NCBI GenBank assembly: GCA_016801845.1 | Contig: CM028908.1 | Coordinates: 21,649,047-21,713,046, forward strand | Source of the DNA: Polydactylus sextarius | Taxonomy: Eukaryota; Chordata; Actinopteri; Polynemidae | DNA length: 64,000 nucleotides | Direction: 5' to 3' | Shown here: positions 1 to 13,655 of the stretch, in pieces | Layout of the letters: every line of letters starts with the position of its first letter | Numbering within the stretch: position 1 is the first letter of the stretch | Made by a program: the position numbers and the translations under genes | The notes under the pieces: model-generated | The model's database searches: none | What the model was told of the DNA's origin: nothing | Seen by the model: the letters and a program-made list of their open reading frames with translations, nothing else

Positions 1-3000
1 AATGAGGTTGTAAAAAACTCTCAACTAGTGAAATTTTGCATGAAATATCCTGTATTATCCTGTTGTTTTGCTCATTTAGATCTGTGTTTTTTTTCTTGCA
101 TATTTCTTGGTTGGCTGTTTTGTTTTGCAAAAGGAAAAGTCAGAGGATCAGGAAAGTCAGCAGGCTTCATTATGTGGGCACCTTGTCGGTATTAAAACTC
201 TGTCTAATGGTTGTTAAGATATTTCAGTCTGGACCATAGTGGTGCACCAACAGACCATTATTTTGGTACCTGCATTTAGAGGCAATCTACAGGTCAGACA
301 GCTCACTTTGCTGTGTGTTTACTAAAACCTCAGAAAAAATGTATATTCAGAACAAAAATGTCAGAAATGCAGTGTGGCACCATTCAAATCATTACTTCAT
401 CATTTGTTTGAGATAATGTGTCCCTTAAGAACTGTAGACGTCTGTCTGGAAGTAGGTGAGTAATATGTGCGTGTGTGACAGGGTGTGTTGTGAGGGCAGC
501 AGTCCTCCATGTCCAGAGGCTTCCCCTGGGACCTCATTACACCGTGTTGGGATCCGTTGGATACTGTAAGTGGACTGCTGGGAGTCCCAAGCCAGTGCAC
601 TACTTCTATGTTGATTTGGTGTGAACATGTGAGCCCAGTGTCTGCTCTGCATAGTAAGAGGCTGTTTACTGGCCCAGTGTGGCTTGGAGTCAAGACCGGC
701 ACTATCCTCCAAATGGAAGATTAGAGCGCAGATCAAGACTGATTAAAATCACCGAACAAAGAGGCTGAGCTGCTGAGTGGTCACTTTGCAAAGTGGGCAA
801 ACACATCAACAAGAGGTATAATCTTTTTTTTCTCTGTTGCAGCAGTTGTATTGATTCACTTGTCCCAAATTATCATTTTGGTTCAATCATAGCGAATGCT
901 CAGACACCAAATGACCTAATAAAGCTTTGAATAGAAACAGCCCAGTCCTGCTACACTCTTCTGTTATTGTCCATTAGGTGCCGCATTGTATTTTTTTTTT
1001 CACAGCATTCATTTTAATGTGCCTGAATCTAATTATTTTGAAACACTTTCAGCTGTTTTTGAACGGTGTAATAGTTTATGAAAGTCTTTGCAGTCGTCCT
1101 TTAGGATTTGCTACAAAGAGCCAGAACTCAGCATGCCCATTTCTTAATGTACTCACCCCCAGACTGAGCAAAAGTTGAGTGAAAGAATCTTGCCAAGCTG
1201 GTACCAGTCCAAATTAATTCATCAGCTTGGGGGAGCGTTGCTCTCCATTTTTACAATGTTGACCCGCAGACCACCAGTTACAAACTACAGACCTTCTTGA
1301 CCTCATTATTTTTACAGCTCCAGATTTTTTGGTGCAGCAGAAACCAAGACTTTTCTCAGAGCACGCTTTTATAGCCTCATATTGGATTGCAAACGGGTCT
1401 CACCTTGTAGCATTTTCTGCCGTTTACAGTGGAATTTTAATGGCTACAGGGGGATGGTTTTGTTGGCAAAATGAGACCAGTCATGAGGTCTCATTCTGGT
1501 TAGGTGGAGCCATTATGATGTTAAGGCTAAAAGAAAATAGCTTGGCACTAAAGTCACAAATTAATGCATTGGAACACACAAGAGGTTGGTGTAGTAGGGG
1601 CGAATGCTGTTTAAGTGCATAAGCTAATCAGTGTAATGCAGACTTTGCTGAACTCAACAACTATAGTACAGTCGAGCTGTGTAGTGTAAAGTGTAGTGCT
1701 CATTATGAAATGCCAACCAGTTTAGCATTAGCTTTTATAATTGGCATGACTTATGTGATACATTATATTGTAGCAGCAAAGGACTCTTGGAATACAGCAG
1801 TCGACAGAATACAGTTGGTTACTTGGATGGTTTTTTAGTTACATGTTTGTTTTTTGATACAGTAGAAAATATAAAGACATAGATACTGTTTCCATGGTAG
1901 TCTCACCCGAACTCTTCTTACAACACTTTTTTCTTTGTTTTTCTTGGAAAAGAAATACAGCTGGAGGGTCTTTCTCTTTGCAATGAAGCCAAGATTTAGA
2001 AAACTGTATTTTTGCGGTGACCTCTGTGTTTCTTCAGCACAGAAAAAAACAGAACTTACAGTATGTGATAAGCCAGAACAGTGAGCTAACCCGAAAAGAA
2101 AACTAAATGTGACATTGTTCTGTCACAGTGTGATTAACAGCCCAATGCTAATTTACTATGCTGGAAAATTGCAGATACAGTGTAAGAACCAGATGTTTGT
2201 TTCAGATGAATCCTCTTGATATTAGAAATGACACATATTTCCTAGATAAAGATAGTTCCCTGCTATGTTGATAATTAGTTATTTTGACTTGTGCATTTAT
2301 CTGATGTTGCACTTATTTATCCAACAACTTGTTCACTCTCAAAAGATGTTGAAAAGATGTCTGGGACGGATTGTGTGAGATATTTCTGTTGAGTGCAGGA
2401 AATGAAATTACATCTGGTTCTTGAAGAACAGCAGACATCTGTAGTCTTTGGTTCCAAATCTGGGGTCCATGTGGTCCAGGTTCTATGTGAGCCAGAATTC
2501 TTCCGCTCAATCAAAATTCTTAAGCCTGAGTATGAGCAATCTCTGTACCATCTCAGTGTGAGAGCTTTTGCCAATTTGAAGCAGCTTAAAGGCTCCAAGA
2601 GATGGCTTCAGGAAACAAAAACAGATCAATAAATGTGATCCGAGAGAAATCCGACTTTGATATCCCGGGTTTCAGCCTGGAAATGCCCCCATCAGTCTTC
2701 ATGTGAAACATAACACAGACTGTCTTGTCTGTGAGGATGCTCTGCTGACCCGTCCAGTTTCCTGTGGTGTGTCACCAGCCCAGAGGCAGTGTGTCATGTT
2801 TCCCAGTAAAGACGTGTGGGTGGTCTACGGTCGCGTGATTCACCTTCATCGCCACAACTCCTTGAGATACACTCCTGTTGGCAGTTTGTTGTCTTTAACT
2901 TAGACATTTGCATTTAAATTGGCTTCATGCCGCCGTGATTTATTTTCTGGAGAGAGTGACAGAGTTCGGTCGACAGCTCCGCCACTTAATTCTCTTGCGC

Positions 3001-6000
3001 GTGCCACAAGTATGATAACGGAAGCAGGATTATTACTCAGTGAAATTGTGGGCGAACTTTGTTTCATAGCAAACTACAACCACAAACCAGCTGCTGTCAG
3101 ACCGCTTGTGTTTTACAAATTCTTTCAAACCTGCAGATTAAGCCCAGCCATGCATGATGAATGCTTTTCTCATAAATTAACTGTGATGAAAAAAAAAAAA
3201 CTAGACAATGTTGAACTCAAATGGTTTTTATGAAGAATTTGGTCATTTCTTTGATTTCTTGCTCGAGTGTTTCACCTACATTTCCACACCTGGGCTGAAG
3301 ACCATGTTACAACAGAGTTGAGTTACTATGGGACTCTTGACTCTGCTGTGAAGACTTTAATCCAGACTGACGTGTGTTCTCACGCATTTTTGCTGGTGCT
3401 TCAGCGTCAGTGAAAAGGAAATAACATCTGCTAAACGTATGTTTTAACTTGGAAATATAGATTTATTAATCTCAAGCTCTTTGAAGTCATGTTGATGTCA
3501 CCGCTGTGATTTATCCACGTTATATAAATAGTCAAACAGGAGACTGCCAGCTCTGCAGGGGGGTCATGATAATTTAGGACATCATGGAGGGATGGGATTG
3601 GATCATGGGATGACAGCTTGACACAGGATGTCTGCAGACATCACCTCAGAACGTGACTATAATTGACACCATTAGCCTTAAGGTCTGTCAGTTTTCTGAC
3701 AGCCAGTGAATTCACACACACCCCCCTTCTCACTGTAGACAACAAATTCATACCTCCTGTGTCCAAACCATTTTACACCTCAGTAACTCCTTTCTAACAG
3801 CTACTTGCTCCACCTGAGTCACAGTGTGCATCCTGTGTTGTGGATTTGCGATTTATCATTCTCAGAGTGTGAAGTGGTGGCCCAACAACACGCCCTCATG
3901 AAACTCTGTCCACAGGTCTTCCTCCCTCCCAGGGTTCTTGTCTTCTTGTTAAACTGGCACTGTATAGGCCCCTTGGCTCTGCTCTGTGGTGTAACTCACC
4001 TGCTGTTGAGACATTTGGATCATATCCCCGAGCGCTGGCCAGTCCCCCGGCTCCCTGTTTACAGCCAAACTAAAGTTACAGATGGCTTCGCTTCTTCCTG
4101 CAGTTCTCTGGTGGAAGAGGTGCAGGGAGTCTGAAGGTTACGGGCAGGTCTTCCTCTGTTGTCCCGTGTCGAATGTCATTACTAACACACAGAGGCCTCC
4201 TTAATAGCCAAGAGCCCCCCTCCTTTCTCCTCACCACCTGCAGAGTGATGGGATTTTAGCAGGGGTCAAAAGTGTGCCAGAAGCACCACTATTAACCCTG
4301 TGTATTGTGTCTCTCTATGAAGGGCAGGCCACTGGCAGACTCTTCATGTGTTCATAATAGAACAGACTGCATTCCTTCCAGTGAGCACGCACATCGCTGG
4401 CTCTCAAAGAACCTCCATGCAGATTTTGCAACAGTGGTCAGTCTTTTCTTTTCCATTTACACAACCTCCCATTTTTCAACCCTGTTTAGACCACAGCCGC
4501 TGCTCTTTGGGTTTGGTTCAGCTATCTCAGTCGTGAAGTAAACAACATCCTTCCTCTCGTTTGGTACACGACCATGGTGTAAAGACTCATTCAAACAGAG
4601 TGAAAAACAATGAGTGCTTCTTCAATGTGTGTGGGAGTGAGTCTTAACTCAACAAAGACAGACTGATGCTCGTTTTGTAAGCTGACAGCGTCGTGTTAGC
4701 ATCACAGTGAGGAGAGGTGTTTTTCAGCAGCCACAGCAGTGTATTTTGATCTGCTACTAATTCTCTACAGGGATGTTGTTCACACTTTATGTGGGATATT
4801 ACATCCAGGGTGTCAGTTTAAGTGTTAAACCTGCGCAAAATTTCATTTCTCAACATCTTTTGTTGAAGCTTTTATGGGATTATTTAATTGCTTATTTCAC
4901 AATATTAGTGTAATTTGTACACATTGCGACTGTCTGGAGTTGGAACTGTAATCTAAATTCGCTCCATGGTTTTCAAACACAGATGGTAGAGCAGCTGTGA
5001 TTGAAAGAATTAGCCAAAAAAAGATGGAATAGTGAAGAAGCCATAGTCCCTCCTACATCATTTTGTGACTGCAAGCTTACTACCCTGGAGAGAGGGAAAC
5101 GCACTGGATATGTGGTGTGAGTAATGGATATTCATCTACTCTACAGAGGCTGCCTGTGTGGTGATTCATATTGTATGTAGCTGGGGGAGCACAATGTTAC
5201 TGTGTCTGTGTGAGTGTGAGTGTGTTGCTAGTGGAGTCACATCTATGTGTTTATTTTCCTGTGAATCGTGAAATGGGGACCAAAACTGATCAAGTCAACC
5301 GTAAGCATCGCTTAAGGTTTTAGGTTTCTAGCCTTTAGAACGCTGTACACTGGCCACAGCAGGAACCAGGGGTGATGGGAGTTTGTTTTGCTCAGTAAGT
5401 GGCAAAAATTGCATCAAAATGATCCCCCCCCCCACACAGTTGCTGATTTATAAGTCTGCATGTCTCCAGTTTCCTGCTGCTGTGTTAACTCAGGAGGTGG
5501 GGGCATTAAACTGATGGTGCAGCTTTCGCTCTCTGTCAGGTGGGTGGCAAAGGTCGGCCACTGGATTCCTCCGCTTTGATTCACTTTATCTGTAGATGTG
5601 TTTGCTTTCCTTTGGATTTAAAGTAGTTACATGAAAGAGAGGGAGAAACAGAAGAAAGCAGGTTTGATCAAAGGTGCGTGGGCTTCACTGCATCAAAGGG
5701 ATGTTGTTCGAAGCCATTACGTTCCTGTCCTGACCCAATAAAAGCAATAGCGCTGCTCTGCTACCTACATAAGAGCATGCTGGAGGATCCTCTCCCAGTT
5801 TGACCAAAGCCAGAAGCTCTGGTTCCCAGAATGCAGAGCACAGCAAGTCCACAGCCATCATCATTAGATCTGCACCACCGTGGACACTAATGGCTGTCCC
5901 CGTTCTGCTGCCTCGGCACATTCAGACGGCTCATCTGAGACTTGAGGGTGTGAACGTGAATAAATTCAAGAGAGATAAATTTACTGGTTGTGCTTTCTCT

Positions 6001-7602
6001 TTAAAGCAAGATGCAGGACATGAAAGCCTCCATGAGTGTGTTAGTTGTGATGTCTGCTTTTCACAACAACCCTTGAAGGATTTAAAAAGGCTAATTGAGC
6101 AGTTTGTCCTTGTTTATCTTCATGTAAAGGCTGGAAAAGATGGTCGCGTTGACTCGGTTCAGTATTGAGAAGGGGGTTGGGGAGGAGAGACAAACAGTGG
6201 TAGCAGTGTTAAACTAGGGGGGATGGGGCTGGTTAAAATTGATGGCCAATAGATGAGCTGTCCCTGGACTCCTAATTGTCCTTTAAGATTCTAAATAGCC
6301 ATATAAGCATCTTCAAATGGAAAAAATACTCCACCATCTAAAGATATGGAGGTAAATGTGTGCCTGCATATTTTAATAGAATGAAGATTTATCACCTCTA
6401 TTTCTCAAGAAAAGTGTTAAAAGCAATATTTGAAAATCAATACAGGGTCATGACAAGGGACATTCATCAAGTCTTTATTTTTATTTCTTCACTTATGGTG
6501 AAAGCTTTACATGACCATCTTTTTCCAATTACATGCAAAAGCAGACATAACCCAACCCTTTTTTTTGTGGTGGCTGTATAGATTTTCAGGAAACCAAATG
6601 AACTCTTTACACAAGCGCCTGCAGTCATTGTGAGTGGCCTTTTCCTGGATTTAAGGCATAATCATCCCCTCCTCCAAATATACTCTTTACAAATCAATAA
6701 GCTTTCACAGTATTTTAACTCCGAGTGCCCTGGAAAGCCTGTGGTAAATTCCCTATATATTATAGGGGGAATTAAATCACTGTGGTTCCCTGTTGTCCTT
6801 GTCTCTGAAAAGGCTGTTTAATTGATGACATGGCACAGACTGCGAGCTTTGTTCTGGACTCACGTATTTATTTTTTTCTGTTTACGCCACTTACATGGTT
6901 TCCCAGATAGGCTGCAGAAAAACAGTTCTCAGTTTTCTGCTTGGTTTGGCTGGATTTATCAGGTTTTCACCCAAGATAGAGCTTGATTTATGGTTTGACT
7001 TATGACTCTAATGTGATTCTGGCAACTGGGGCATCAGAAGTGATGATTTGCCCGATGGCTCTGCCCAATAAGTCTCCCATATGGAGCATAGGTTTGGATC
7101 CACAGTTCTGCTTTTTGGTTTTCAAACTCCTCTACTGGGACCAGTGTTGCTAATGATTTTTAGGAGCAAAATACTCCACAAATAATCAGCCAATATTTCT
7201 TTTGCTAAAACTGAATATTTAAACATTTTTTTTAATGATCTCATCTGCTGCTCTGGCAACTCACATACACTGATGCATCTGTCTCCGTTAAACCAATTTC
7301 CACCAGTATTATCAGGTCTCTAATACGTCAGCCTGGCCCTGTTATTTTTGTTTTAATCATATTACTTTTGATTCTTGACCAATAAGGGTAATATCATTAG
7401 TGATGTGGAAATGGAAAAAACATAAACCCATAATGCTGGCAGAAGGCTGCAGTCGCTTGTCCAAGGTTGTTGAATCAAATAAATCCTGTGTTTTAAATGT
7501 ATCACCGTCAAACTTGTCATTTAATACTGTTGCCAAGATACAGATTGGATGTGTTTGTAGATACAGATAGATGAATGTTGTACTGCAAAGTATTGCAACA
7601 GT

Positions 7603-7661
7603 GATACAATGAGAATAAACAATATATTGTACTGCAACATATTGTTTGTGTTCATTGTATC
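7603..7661. repeat. Imperfect inverted repeat, 23-nt arms
   Basis: The left arm is 7603-7625 and the right arm 7639-7661. They are complementary at 20 of 23 positions, with the mismatches clustered mid-arm, and are separated by a 13-nt loop. Transcribed from either strand it would fold into a short stem-loop the size of a microRNA precursor stem. It could equally be a small transposon remnant. Confidence 0.6.
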
Positions 7662-10290
7662 TCTTGTTTAAAACATTACAAATTCATTTCAAAGACAACA
7701 AAAGAAACCATACATACTGATATGGTTGTACAGTCTCACTGTATCTAGTTCACTTGCGTTTTAATCAATTCTGTTTTTCAATAACCTCATTATGGATTAG
7801 CAGTGCAGTGCTCGGGCACTGTTGACAACTAGTGATGGAGAGTCAAAGCCGCCTACTGGGAAGTGAACGCACCATTGTTCATCATTAGGCACAGCCAAGC
7901 AATATGCATTATGGATGATGTGGTCATTCAGCATGAAACACAGAAACTGTTAAAGGTTTGGAGATGAAAGGCAGGATGTCAGATAGTGAAGTCTGCCTCA
8001 TACTGACCACAGATCCTGCTGTGACCGCAGCATGAGATAGAATCAGAGATCAATCAAAGCCAATGTTAATGGAGCCAACGGTGGAGAGGGATTATGCTTG
8101 CTTTATTAGCAGCTTTCTAAGATGCAACACAGTGGAATCCATTAAGCACGTCTGTCTTTATGACATGTTACATCTGTAGGTATGTGACAAACACAGAGGA
8201 CTGTCAGAGGAAGATTAAATGTGTAGGGTATGGTTCATGACAGATGTGTTTTCTTTTTGACGTGTGGTCGATTCTTGTCCTCACATCACACAGAAAAGGT
8301 CAAAAATGAAGCACCGTCCGCTCTTATTGACTTGTTTTATTTGATGTAAACCCCCTTTAGTCATACAGTAACCTTCAAGCAGGGCAAACAATATTCAACA
8401 AACAATACAACACAGTGTTTCTGTTCCAGTCTTCAAACTTTGACAGACACAGGCAGCATAAACAACATTTCATAAAATTTTTCAAAGTCTTTGAAAAGGG
8501 AGAAAGGAAGATTTTTTTTTAAAAATGCGACATTATTTGTATGTCTGCATACACATGCTGGAAAAGTAAATTGCATAACTACTAAGTAAAAACAAAACTT
8601 TCTAGGAAAATCTACTGTCAAATGTTCTGTCCGTGCTGTCCCAACTCCCAATATGTCCAAAACAGAACAATTCCTAAACCCTTTAATAGAGTCTTTCAGG
8701 GAGGCACAGGAAGAGGAACAAATGCCTCTATTCAGAAGCGTCCAAAATGCTAATGCCTCCGGCTCTTAACACGTTTATAAGGGTTCCCATGTCACGACAT
8801 GGCATAGGCTACCCCTGATGGTGGCTGTGGCTGTGGACTGCACGAAAAAGCCAGACACATTACAAAACATGAGAAATATGACAAGCAAATTGCTCATTTC
8901 CTGGGGAATGGTGCGTCTGAAACCCTATTTTTTTTTTTTCTTTTTGAGGAATGAACGTATGCATGTTACATCATACTGAACATTGTAGTTTCTCTCTTCA
9001 CAATGACTTCAGTCACTCAAACATCTGTTTGGAACAGAGTTTCAGCCCTGACATTTGAAGTATCTATAAAAAGTTACTAGTGTTGTGTGGTTTTGTCACA
9101 GGAACAGCCCACACAACAGTGCACTCATGGATACTGGTGACTGGCTAAAAGGGAAAACTAAAGCAATAAAGTGACCGATAGCACAGGTGCTGTCATCGGC
9201 CACTCCATCGGGCCATATTGAATTCCACTAACTATGTGCTTCTGTATGTAAATGATGGTTCTATATGGGAGAAACTTTCTGCAAGCCAACAGATGAAGGG
9301 CAGGAAGGTTTTAGTGATTGCTTGGCAAAGTAATTATTCCTTATCTGTATGGGGCCGGGAGGCAGTCAGCAGAGCGAAGCTGCTGCCTGCAGGTCCCTTT
9401 TTGGATTGATATTATGTCAACTTCTCAAAAGGTATTTCTTGAGTGACATTCTGGCCAACTTGTGGAACACACTCAATTCTGTATTGACCTGTTTTAAATG
9501 ATCAGACAACAAAGTTTTCTCTCAACTCTTAATTCCGTTTCCAATATGTTATTTCATGATCTGTAGCATACAGCTGCTGCCGACAACTGTTTGTTGACGA
9601 GACAAAACACTGGATTGACGTTATTTGACTACTCAGAGGTAGAATCTTACAAGACCACATTCCCAATGGCGCTATTGATGTTTTTGATAGAGTACACAGT
9701 AGATTAGTGTAAAGTGGACTGTCTCAGAGAAGGACATACGAGTGACAAGCTACCATCAGTGTCGCAGGAGTGAAATACTCTGTAGAAGTGTTTTTCACTT
9801 CCAGCAATATGACAGCTTGATCTTTTAAGTAAACCTTTAATACCCGTACCATTTAACATTTGTGCACTGGTGTGTTAAATTCTGTTTCCACTATCAGTTA
9901 CATTCATTCTGGCATGGCTGGCTGCCCACTCTGTTTTTACCGCCACAGCAATCCCTGGCTCCCTGTGACTGTGAATCAGGGACATACAATAGACAAGTTT
10001 AGCTGATTATGAATATGATTTGGGAGAATATGAGCAGGTTTGTGTTCAGTCACAGTGGCGGGTAAAATCATAAAATATGTAACATGTTAAGAGTTTAAAG
10101 AGTCATAAAGGGTTTTTGAACGTGTTTGTGATTGATGATTTAGAAGAATAACAAGGCAAAAGTGTTGTGGTGAAAGACTGCATGTTGATGTCACATTCCA
10201 CAGGTTATTGCAATGTTTTATGTTTGTGTATTTTGCTGTGAGCGAATTGACTTCTATTGTGTCATGAAAAAAAAAAAAAAAAATCAAGCA

Positions 10291-10350
10291 GGTCGGTCAT
10301 CAAAAACAATGTCCTGCTTAGTCACTGGTACTAGTTTTTGATGACCGACC
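10291..10350. repeat. Perfect 17-bp inverted repeat with 26-nt spacer
   Basis: GGTCGGTCATCAAAAAC at 10291-10307 is the exact reverse complement of 10334-10350. An A-run of about 17 bases ends at 10283, shortly before the left arm. No tRNA or known RNA is recognised. It may be the terminal repeats of a very small MITE or a structured transcript segment. Confidence 0.7.
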
Positions 10351-12844
10351 TTTGTTGCCTTTGTTCCACGTCTCTATTCTCGTGTGTTACTGATTGTACA
10401 CTGCATCCTCATCATTACATAATTGACTTCGCTTTTAACCTGTTGATGTGTGCATCAAAAGGAATAATGAGAGTGAAATTGCTTTTGCCTTTCAGTCAGT
10501 CAGAGCTCTTCCCATTTGTGTTGTTTGCCTTTGGACGGCCTGTCGTCGCGCTTACAATGCTGCGCGTTCAATCATCGGTTAACCTGATTATCCAGCCACC
10601 ACGTGGAGCGACTGTGAGATCAGCTGTGTGCCTGGATGGCCACCGTCCAGCCTGTTTCTGGGATGTCTTACAAACCACAAAACAAATCTATATTGCCACA
10701 AGGTTTAAAGCGGTATGCATGATTGTAATACGTTTACATTTCCACAGTTGAGTCTATAGCTACAGATACCACAACTAATGATTTTCATCTCCGTTTCCTT
10801 CCCTCACTTTGCTGTATCATAAGTTTGATTTTATGATCAAACAAATTAGATTTTATCCCACTCAGGCAGGAGTATAGCCACCAAATGCTGCTTCTGGATC
10901 AGTACTTGACAAACTGAGCACTTTAGTCTCCTTTTGCTCTAACCACTTGATATCTCTTGAGACATGAATTATCTCCCTCTTTACTTATTTGAAATGTAGA
11001 GCTTTTTATGGCTATTACCTCCCACAGTTTAACCCTTCTTCATACAGCCGGTTGAAATGAAAACTAAGTGCATTTTATACTTTGCTTTATTATGGCTTCA
11101 GTGTTTGAACTGTGGTTTGATAGATGGAAACATCAAAACTGTGGCACAGGTCAACACTTGTCAGTTATAATGTGGACACTAATTGTCTTGATTGTTATAT
11201 AGGTGGTGCTGTAATTGTCTCCACCAAAGCTCAGCCCGTTGTTGCTGCTGCTGCTGTTCACAGAGATATTCCTATATTTATACCATCTTTACAGAATGGG
11301 AAAGAACAAGAGAGACACCTGTTAAAAGGTGAACCGAACAATCACTTATTGTGTTGTGTATTTATAGCACATTGAATCCAAGTAAAACCAGATTTACAGT
11401 TTGTACACCTCCTGTAAAAACAACTGGATTGATTGTATTAGTTGTAATACTGACTTTATTGGTCGTACATCCATACGATACTTGTGGAAACACATCTCAG
11501 TTATGAAATCTTGGCATATCTGGCACAAATGTTCATTCTGACTCACGGATAATTAGATTAGAATTTTGTTAAGTTAGTTGAATTCACACACTAATGAATT
11601 GCAACTGGACTGTCATCATCATCATTACCATCATCATCTGAATGAAAAATCTGTTTAACACAAGCTTACTACTGTAATACTGGTAGATTTTATAAGCCAA
11701 GTAACAAATTGACAAGATACTAACTGTAGATGTGAAGGAGAAATACTGCAGCTACTTCTCCACTGTGTGACTTTTAGTGCAACAAACAGCACCTCCACCC
11801 ACATAAAAAACACAAAGCCATATTCTGTCTTCAGGCAGCGCTTTTGATGTTAGTCTGACAAAGGCACCAACTCCAAAAGCCCCTTTCACTGGATTTTTTA
11901 ATGCCCCATGTGTCCTTTCAAGTTGTCCAAAGATAACTTTCTGGGTGTGCCTCATGTTTCAGTCTGAAGTAGGCATTTGTTTCATTTGTTCAAGCATCTT
12001 TTCAAGTGGCACCAGCTCTTAGAAACACTGAGAGCTTTAAACTCTTGATACGATGACACACTCCATTTCTGTCATAAAGGTTTGATGCTGGTTTGATATT
12101 TCAGCGTACCTACGCCGTCCTGCGGTTACATTCCCTGTTTTATGGTTTATATTCCACAGGTCCATCATTGTACTTCACCACTGGTGCACAAAACAATAAA
12201 ACAGTGATGAAAACCGGTCATTTTTATAATTGGCTGCTCAGTATTATTCCTCATGAGGAAACTGTACCTGTTCCTAACACAAGTCAGCAGGTGCTGCTTT
12301 ATGCTCATCCATAAATTTCTGAGGTACCACATAATTTATTAACCTGTCCATGTCATGCATGAGGTTGTAGGCAAATGTCAGGTTCTTGCACTTCCTCAAC
12401 AGGCCCCTGGAGACACAGTGAATTATTTATGATGCACTGATTCCAAGTTTTATAAGCCACTACAGCCCTGAGTCCCAAATATCCTGTGCCGTGCCTCTAC
12501 TGGAACATACAGTATGTGGCATAAAATATAACCAGACATTGATAAGCACAATCCATCAAGTGAAGCCAGAGGGGATATTTGCATTGTAGTACACTTCCTG
12601 GTGTACTTTATAGAATTGTGCCTGTGGGCTACTATACCTGTCATGAGCTAATTGGCTATCCTGAGAATAATGGGGCTACAGGATTCCCACTAGTAAAGGC
12701 TTCCTTTGTCACAATTAAAGACAACTAAGAAATATGTGGCACCGGTAATTTTTTAAATGACCACATTTTAAGGTAAATATCTGAGAGGAAAAAAAAACAC
12801 AAGGTATTACCCCAGAGAGAGGAAATATGGTGTCTGTTGTCAGG

Positions 12845-12869
12845 CCACACACACACACACACACACACA
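12845..12869. repeat. (CA)n microsatellite
   Basis: This is an uninterrupted CA dinucleotide run of about 25 bases. Confidence 0.95.
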
Positions 12870-13014
12870 GAATGCACACAGAATGCCTTTTTATGTGCTT
12901 CATGAATGGTTGTGAGGATGAAGTTTGAAAAGTTCTGCAGGCAGCCTATTGATGAGCATGTCTGGGTAAAAACACACACATACATACACACAGACATAGA
13001 CAAGCCCCCACCCT

Positions 13015-13072
<58 letters not shown>
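13015..13072. repeat. (CA)n microsatellite, long
   Basis: A nearly pure CA run of about 58 bases, the longest dinucleotide array in the window. Open frames across it encode only Thr-His or Cys-Val repeats and are artefacts. Confidence 0.97.
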
Positions 13073-13074
<2 letters not shown>

Positions 13075-13634
13075 AGACATCCTTTATTTTGTCTCAAATA
13101 CTGGTCTGCCTCCTCGTCTCTTGCTGTGCGTCCGTGTGAGACAGATCCCGCCGACATTTTCCATCACGGGATTAACTGTGTAGCGCGGCGGGCCCGCTCT
13201 GCTTCAGTGCTCCTAAAGGGCAGACCCTGAGATGTGTGTGAAGAGACTAGCAGGACACTACTTAAAAGGCTATTAGATCCTTACTGCTTATTATGATTGG
13301 GCGGTGCAACTTGCGCCTTCCATTATCACAGAACTATAGGCGTAAAAAAAGTTGTTTTCCGGAAATAATTAATCCTACTTGTTGATATAATAAAATTGAA
13401 GAGAACACATTTGTGGTGCCTCGAGTGTTTCCGGATAACTCTTTTCTCTGACAGGTGGTCTGCTACTGATGGAGAAGATCATCTCCTCATTTAGTTTCCA
13501 GCCTGCAGGAGTTTTCCATTAGATTACAACTGAGCCACCCTCTCTGGAGAAGAGGATTTGATTCAGGCTGGACTGTGCTAGACTTGTGTGAACAGGTTTG
13601 TGCATGAGAGAGTGCGTGTGTGTTTGCACGCAAC

Positions 13635-13655
13635 GTGTGTGTGTGTGTGTGTGTG
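13635..13655. repeat. (GT)n microsatellite
   Basis: A GT run of about 20 bases, opposite in sense to the two CA arrays within the preceding 0.8 kb. Confidence 0.93.

Larger units (their letters stand above)
1..12844. other. Gene-free 5' region, first part
   Basis: I see no supported gene. Open frames here are short (the longest is 137 codons), lack recognisable domains and have no credible chain of splice sites in a shared frame. The DNA is AT-rich with homopolymer runs, and two inverted repeats are listed separately (7603-7661 and 10291-10350). Since chl1 starts at about 25.6 kb on the + strand and mammalian CHL1 has non-coding 5' exons and a long first intron, this may be chl1 5' intron or intergenic DNA. 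The sequence alone does not decide which. Confidence 0.5.

Noticed and set aside
5800..6168. 122-codon open frame on the + strand
   Set aside because: No recognisable family or conserved motif; consistent with chance in a gene-free region.
10338..10751. 137-codon open frame on the + strand
   Set aside because: No recognised domain, begins beside an inverted repeat, composition not protein-like, no splice partner.
12725..13157. Cys-Val or Thr-His repeat proteins on both strands
   Set aside because: These are translations of CA/GT microsatellites.
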